The position numbers were made by a program, and so were the translations under genes. From assembly GCF_017643475.1 (NCBI RefSeq), contig NZ_JAEPNI010000002.1:744001-808000 (forward strand): a stretch of DNA of 64,000 nucleotides, read 5' to 3'. Under the pieces are notes generated by a model, which was not told where the DNA came from, made no database searches, and saw only the letters and a list, made by a program, of their open reading frames with translations. Shown here piece after piece: positions 60,906 through 64,000 of this stretch (within the stretch, counting starts at the first letter, position 1; the number at the start of each line of letters is the position of its first letter). This stretch comes from Maricaulis sp. GTDB taxonomy: Bacteria; Pseudomonadota; Alphaproteobacteria; Caulobacterales; Maricaulaceae.

Positions 60906-62036
60906 ATGCGCATCGCCACTGCTTGTCTCGTTCTGGCCACTCTCGGCACCCAGGCTCATGCCCAGCCGGTTCTGGTCGAATCCGAAGTTGCAGATTTTTC
61001 GGTCGTTGAAGTCGCGACTGGTCTGGAATTCCCCTGGTCCATCGCACCGCTGGACGCGGGCAATCTCCTGGTGACCGAGCGCGAAGGCCGGCTCAACCAT
61101 GTCAATGTCACCTCCGGTGAAGTCACCGCGATCCGTGGCCTGCCGGATGATATCCTGGTCAGCGGACAGGGCGGTTTGTTGGGCGTCGCGATCCACCCGG
61201 ATTTTGACCAGAACCGCCTCGTCTATTTTGCCTATTCAAAAGGGACCGAACGCGCCAACCGCACCTCGCTGGCCCGCGGCCGCCTGTCCGAGGACATGAG
61301 CACGCTGGAAGCGGTCGAGACCATCTTCGATGTGAATTTCGAGAAACGGCGCGGTTATCATTTCGGCGGCCGGGTCCAGTTTATGGACGATCTGTCCGTG
61401 CTGCTGACCACGGGTGATGGCTACATGCACATGAATGAGTCCCAGAACCTGGAGAACCACATCGGTACGATCGTGCGCGTCAATGATGATGGCAGCGTAC
61501 CCTTCGACAATCCGTTCGCGACGACGGCCGCAGCCCAGCCCGAGATTTACTCCTACGGCCACCGCAATGTGCAGGGCATCGCCATCCACCCGGAAACCCG
61601 CCGCGCCTGGGCGCATGAACACGGGCCGCGCGGCGGTGACGAGATCAATATCATCCGACCGGGCGACAATTACGGCTGGCCGCTGGTCACCTACGGCATC
61701 GACTATGATGGTTCGATTATCTCCGAGGAGAGCGAAGGCCCTGGCTTTACAAGCCCGGTCTGGCAATGGACGCCATCACTCGCACCGTCCGGCATGGCCT
61801 TCTATTCCGGCGATCAATTCCCGGGCTGGGAAGGCGATCTGCTGGTAGCGACACTCGCTGGTTCCACACTGCTTCGCTACGAGGTCGACAATGACTCTGT
61901 GCTGACTGAGGAACGCATGCTGTCGGACCTGGGACAGCGTCTCCGCGATGTGGCCATAGGCGTCGACGGTTATGTCTATCTGGCCGTTGATGATCTGGAC
62001 GGGCGCATCCTGCGACTGGAACCAGTGGTCAACTAG
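60906..62036 (+). CDS. PQQ-dependent aldose sugar dehydrogenase (soluble, YliI-like)
   Basis: 376 aa from ATG 60906, with AGGGAG eight bases upstream. Signal peptide MRIATACLVLATLGTQAHA. Six-bladed beta propeller: GLEFPWSIAPLDAGNLLVTER, GQGGLLGVAIHPDFDQNRLVYFAYS, HFGGRVQFMDDLSVLLTTGD, YSYGHRNVQGIAIHPETRRAWAHEHGPRGGDEINI, and SPVWQWTPSLAPSGMAFYSGDQFPGWEGDLLVATLAGSTLLR. The conserved HRN, EHGPRGGDE and PSG segments bind PQQ and Ca2+ in related enzymes. It would oxidise aldoses in the periplasm. PQQ synthesis genes are not here. Its stop shares CTAG with the transporter gene. Confidence 0.93.
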   Translation: MRIATACLVLATLGTQAHAQPVLVESEVADFSVVEVATGLEFPWSIAPLDAGNLLVTEREGRLNHVNVTSGEVTAIRGLPDDILVSGQGGLLGVAIHPDFDQNRLVYFAYSKGTERANRTSLARGRLSEDMSTLEAVETIFDVNFEKRRGYHFGGRVQFMDDLSVLLTTGDGYMHMNESQNLENHIGTIVRVNDDGSVPFDNPFATTAAAQPEIYSYGHRNVQGIAIHPETRRAWAHEHGPRGGDEINIIRPGDNYGWPLVTYGIDYDGSIISEESEGPGFTSPVWQWTPSLAPSGMAFYSGDQFPGWEGDLLVATLAGSTLLRYEVDNDSVLTEERMLSDLGQRLRDVAIGVDGYVYLAVDDLDGRILRLEPVVN

Positions 62037-62755
62037 CCGCGGAAATCGAACAGCTTGCGATCCGTCGCTATGTTCCGGAGCAGGTAGACAACGGGTGTGT
62101 CCAGAAAGGCCACCGAGACCTTCACCAGGACCTGACCAAGAACGATACTGGCCACGGCGGCCAAGGGCATGGTTCCGCCGAACGCGACCGTGACGAACAC
62201 GATCGAGTCGAGGACCTGCGAGACAGTCGTGGAAATGTTATTGCGCAGCCAAAGGCGGTTCTTGCCTTTCTCGCGATGCTTGAGGTGATGGAAGATAAAG
62301 ACACCTGACAGGGCACTCAGGCCAAAGGCCACAACACCTGCCAGATTGATCCGCATCGACGCCCCCAGCACGCTTTCAAACGCGGCATCGCGTTCCGGCG
62401 CCCAGCTATCGGCGATGCCTATAAAGGGAAAGACATCCTCCCCGCCCAGTGCGTAGCCGATCAGGATGAACATCACAAAGCGCATGACGAGGCCTGCATA
62501 GACCGTCATCAGGGCGAATGACCTGCCCCAGACTTCCGAGATAACATCCGTCTCCAGATAGGTCAGGCCGAAGGCAACCGAGCCCGCCGGGACCAGCACG
62601 ACAAGGGGGCCGAAATGGAAGCTCTGGATCTTAACGGCGGTGATCGCGGCCAGGACCAGGGAGACCATGAACAGGCCGATGCAGAAGAAGAGTACGAAGT
62701 CCTTGCGATTGACGGCAAGTTCCCGCGTCGTCTTTGGATCGAGAGGATTGCTCAC
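62033..62755 (-). CDS. yhhQ: Queuosine precursor transporter (YhhQ, VUT family)
   Basis: 240 aa from GTG 62755 (VSNPLDPKTT), which has GAGG six bases upstream; a GTG four codons earlier is alternative. About six membrane helices. The family marks are AGSVAFGLTYLETDVISEVWGRSFA, then RINLAGVVAFGLSALSGVFIFH, WLRNNISTTVSQVLDSIVFVTVAFGGTMP. Members import preQ0/preQ1 or queuine for tRNA modification. No queuosine biosynthesis gene is in the window. Convergent with the PQQ dehydrogenase. Confidence 0.92.
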   Translation of the reverse strand: MSNPLDPKTTRELAVNRKDFVLFFCIGLFMVSLVLAAITAVKIQSFHFGPLVVLVPAGSVAFGLTYLETDVISEVWGRSFALMTVYAGLVMRFVMFILIGYALGGEDVFPFIGIADSWAPERDAAFESVLGASMRINLAGVVAFGLSALSGVFIFHHLKHREKGKNRLWLRNNISTTVSQVLDSIVFVTVAFGGTMPLAAVASIVLGQVLVKVSVAFLDTPVVYLLRNIATDRKLFDFRG

Positions 62756-62817
62756 GCGGGGCCTCACTCAGCGCCGAAACGTCGAGTTGAGAACTAACGT
62801 GATTCCTATCGGATGAT

Positions 62818-63423
62818 TCAGACCGTGGACCGGCTCTTGAAAGCGGCTGCGAGTGTGCCGTCGTCCAGATAGTCCAGTTCGCCGCCTACAGGCACGCCTC
62901 GCGCCAGCGACGTTACCTGGACACCGGCAGCGTCCAGCCGATCTGCCAGGTAGTGCGCGGTAGTCTGCCCGTCGACGGTCGCATTGAGCGCCAGCACGAT
63001 TTCGGTGACTTCGGAACGCTCGGCGCGTTCGATCAGCTTGGCGATATTGAGATCTTCCGGGCGCACACCGTCCAGCGCCGACAACACGCCACCCAGCACA
63101 TGGTACCGTCCCTTGAAAGCGCCAGCCCGCTCCAGCGCCCACAGATCGCCGACTGTCTCGACCACACAGATTGCGTTTTCGGCTCGATTGGGGGCCGAAC
63201 AGACCGCACAGGGATCGCTGACATCCATGTTTCCACATTCACTGCAGGCCGAGATCTTGTCCGCGGCGTCGGCCAGCGCGTCGGCCAACGGACGCATCAA
63301 CGCATCCCGGCGCCCCAGCAAGTGCAGGGCCGCGCGCCGCGCGGAACGCGGGCCCAGGCCTGGCATTTTGGACAGGAGATTGATCAGTCGCTCGATCTCG
63401 GGACCGGCTGAGGCAGTACGCAT
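62818..63423 (-). CDS. recR: Recombination mediator protein RecR
   Basis: 201 aa. Helix-hairpin-helix [21 protein letters not shown] at the N-terminus, C4 zinc finger [16 protein letters not shown], and a Toprim domain with [15 protein letters not shown] and [16 protein letters not shown]. Acts with RecF/RecO in gap repair. ATG 63423 is nine bases after the ybaB stop. The dnaX-ybaB-recR order is widely conserved. Confidence 0.97.
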   Translation of the reverse strand: MRTASAGPEIERLINLLSKMPGLGPRSARRAALHLLGRRDALMRPLADALADAADKISACSECGNMDVSDPCAVCSAPNRAENAICVVETVGDLWALERAGAFKGRYHVLGGVLSALDGVRPEDLNIAKLIERAERSEVTEIVLALNATVDGQTTAHYLADRLDAAGVQVTSLARGVPVGGELDYLDDGTLAAAFKSRSTV

Positions 63424-63432
63424 GGGTAATTC

Positions 63433-63756
63433 CTAGAACGGCAGGGACATGCCCGGTGGCAATTGCAGCCCAGCGGTCGCGTCCTGCATGAGCTCTTTCT
63501 GCTTGTCTTCCGCCTTGCGGCGCGCCTCGTTATGGGCCGCCAGGACCAGGTCTTCCAGTATTTCAGGCTCGGACGGATCAATCATGGTCGGATCAATGCG
63601 CAGGGCCTTCATATCGCCCTTGGCCGTCAGCGTGACCGCGACCATGCCGCCGCCCGCCTCACCCGTGACAAGGGCCTCGTCGAGCGCAGCCTGGGCCTCA
63701 GCCATCTTCTCTTGCATGGCCTGAGCCTGTTTCATCAGTCCCATCAGGTCTTTCAC
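63433..63756 (-). CDS. ybaB: Nucleoid-associated protein YbaB/EbfC
   Basis: 107 aa. MKDLMGLMKQAQAMQEKMAEAQ helix, GEAGGGMVAVTLTAKGDMKALRIDP strands, and a C-terminal helix ending LQLPPGMSLPF. This is a homodimeric DNA-binding protein. Its start overlaps the dnaX stop by four bases, and recR follows, giving the classic order. Confidence 0.96.
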   Translation of the reverse strand: MKDLMGLMKQAQAMQEKMAEAQAALDEALVTGEAGGGMVAVTLTAKGDMKALRIDPTMIDPSEPEILEDLVLAAHNEARRKAEDKQKELMQDATAGLQLPPGMSLPF

Positions 63757-64000
63757 GCTCGGTTCTCCGTACTTTCAATCTGTTCGGCATCATCGCCGGA
63801 TTCGACCGGTTTCGGATCCCGGATTTTCACCAGTTCCGCACCCGGGAAAAGTTCCATCGCCTCAACGACCGCCGGATCGCGATGCGCCGCATCTACCCGT
63901 TCCTGCTTGAGACGAAGCTTGCGCTCGGCCCAGGTCTCTCCGCCCTCCTGCCCAGGGTCTGCGAGAATGGCCCAGCGATCACCCGTCCACTCCAGCAAAC
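63753..64000 (-). CDS. dnaX: DNA polymerase III subunit gamma/tau, C-terminal end (cut by window edge)
   Basis: Only the last 82 or so codons are seen. WTGDRWAILADPGQEGGETWAERKLRLKQ and AVVEAMELFPGAELVKIRDP resemble the C-terminal tau region of alphaproteobacterial DnaX, which contacts the alpha subunit. The order dnaX-ybaB-recR supports the call. The ATPase part lies beyond the right edge. The final residues are acidic (DDAEQIEST). Confidence 0.9.
   Translation of the reverse strand, partial: LLEWTGDRWAILADPGQEGGETWAERKLRLKQERVDAAHRDPAVVEAMELFPGAELVKIRDPKPVESGDDAEQIESTENRA

Overview
The window looks like chromosomal DNA of a high-GC alphaproteobacterium. The set of genes (Entner-Doudoroff operon, glutathione-dependent formaldehyde oxidation, TamA/TamB, lipoproteins, DUF1036, a PQQ-type sugar dehydrogenase) and the CTTGAC-type -35 box in front of rpmH fit the Caulobacterales/Maricaulales. 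My best guess is a Maricaulis-like Hyphomonadaceae; this is inference from memory of such genomes, not a search result. Coding density is very high. Several convergent neighbours overlap by exactly four bases at their stop codons, leaving no room for terminators. I see no phage, transposon, rRNA or CRISPR. Both edges cut a gene: a TPR protein on the left and dnaX on the right.

Layout. 1-3.0 kb: an accessory three-gene operon on the minus strand, made of a membrane-anchored TIR-TPR protein, an unknown 202-aa protein, and a TPR protein resembling the MAP3K-TRAF-binding (DUF4071) type. This is a candidate conflict or signalling system. 3.3-5.1 kb: a DUF3108 secreted protein and an aldo/keto reductase. 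5.1-10.7 kb: the Entner-Doudoroff operon zwf-pgl-edd-glk-eda, with a LacI-type palindrome at its promoter. 10.9-14.1 kb: formaldehyde detoxification (adhC, fghA) with a DUF188 protein and an unknown protein between them. 14.2-24.8 kb: one branched-chain amino acid operon, ilvD-ilvC-ilvB-ilvN-leuA-ilvE-leuC-leuD-leuB, preceded by a leader peptide rich in Leu, Ile and Val and a textbook attenuator. 25.0-27.6 kb: a large adenylation-carrier-acyltransferase-3 fusion. 27.6-29.2 kb: a lipoprotein divergent from a piuC-type dioxygenase with a near-consensus Fur box between them. 29.2-35.0 kb: tamA-tamB. 35.1-36.9 kb: a secreted beta-rich protein with a perfect LacI-type operator, then a membrane protein divergent from a MarR regulator around a shared operator.

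36.9-42.1 kb: tRNA-Arg(ACG), P1 peptidase, gamma-glutamyltransferase, an orphan histidine kinase and a TVP38-family protein. 42.2-47.8 kb: rpmH-rnpA-yidC-engB continuing through a double-DUF1036 protein and a HAD nucleotidase into dapD, apparently one transcription unit. 47.8-53.4 kb: a BaiN-like flavoprotein, a small unknown, a cupin, dapE, a membrane protein, truA and fmt. 53.4-62.8 kb: a lipoprotein, pirin, glutathionyl-hydroquinone reductase, a small XRE regulator with a membrane protein and three tandem operator repeats, def, rmuC, a methyltransferase, a CelD-type acyltransferase, a PQQ-type sugar dehydrogenase and a queuosine-precursor transporter. 62.8-64.0 kb: recR, ybaB and the end of dnaX.

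The best candidates for something undescribed are the TIR operon at the left edge and the A-T-AT3 fusion. The best-supported regulatory discoveries are the ilv/leu attenuator and the operators at 10787, 28559, 35692, 36378 and 56710. No gene-free stretch exceeds 300 bases except 14088-14471, which holds the leader peptide and attenuator.
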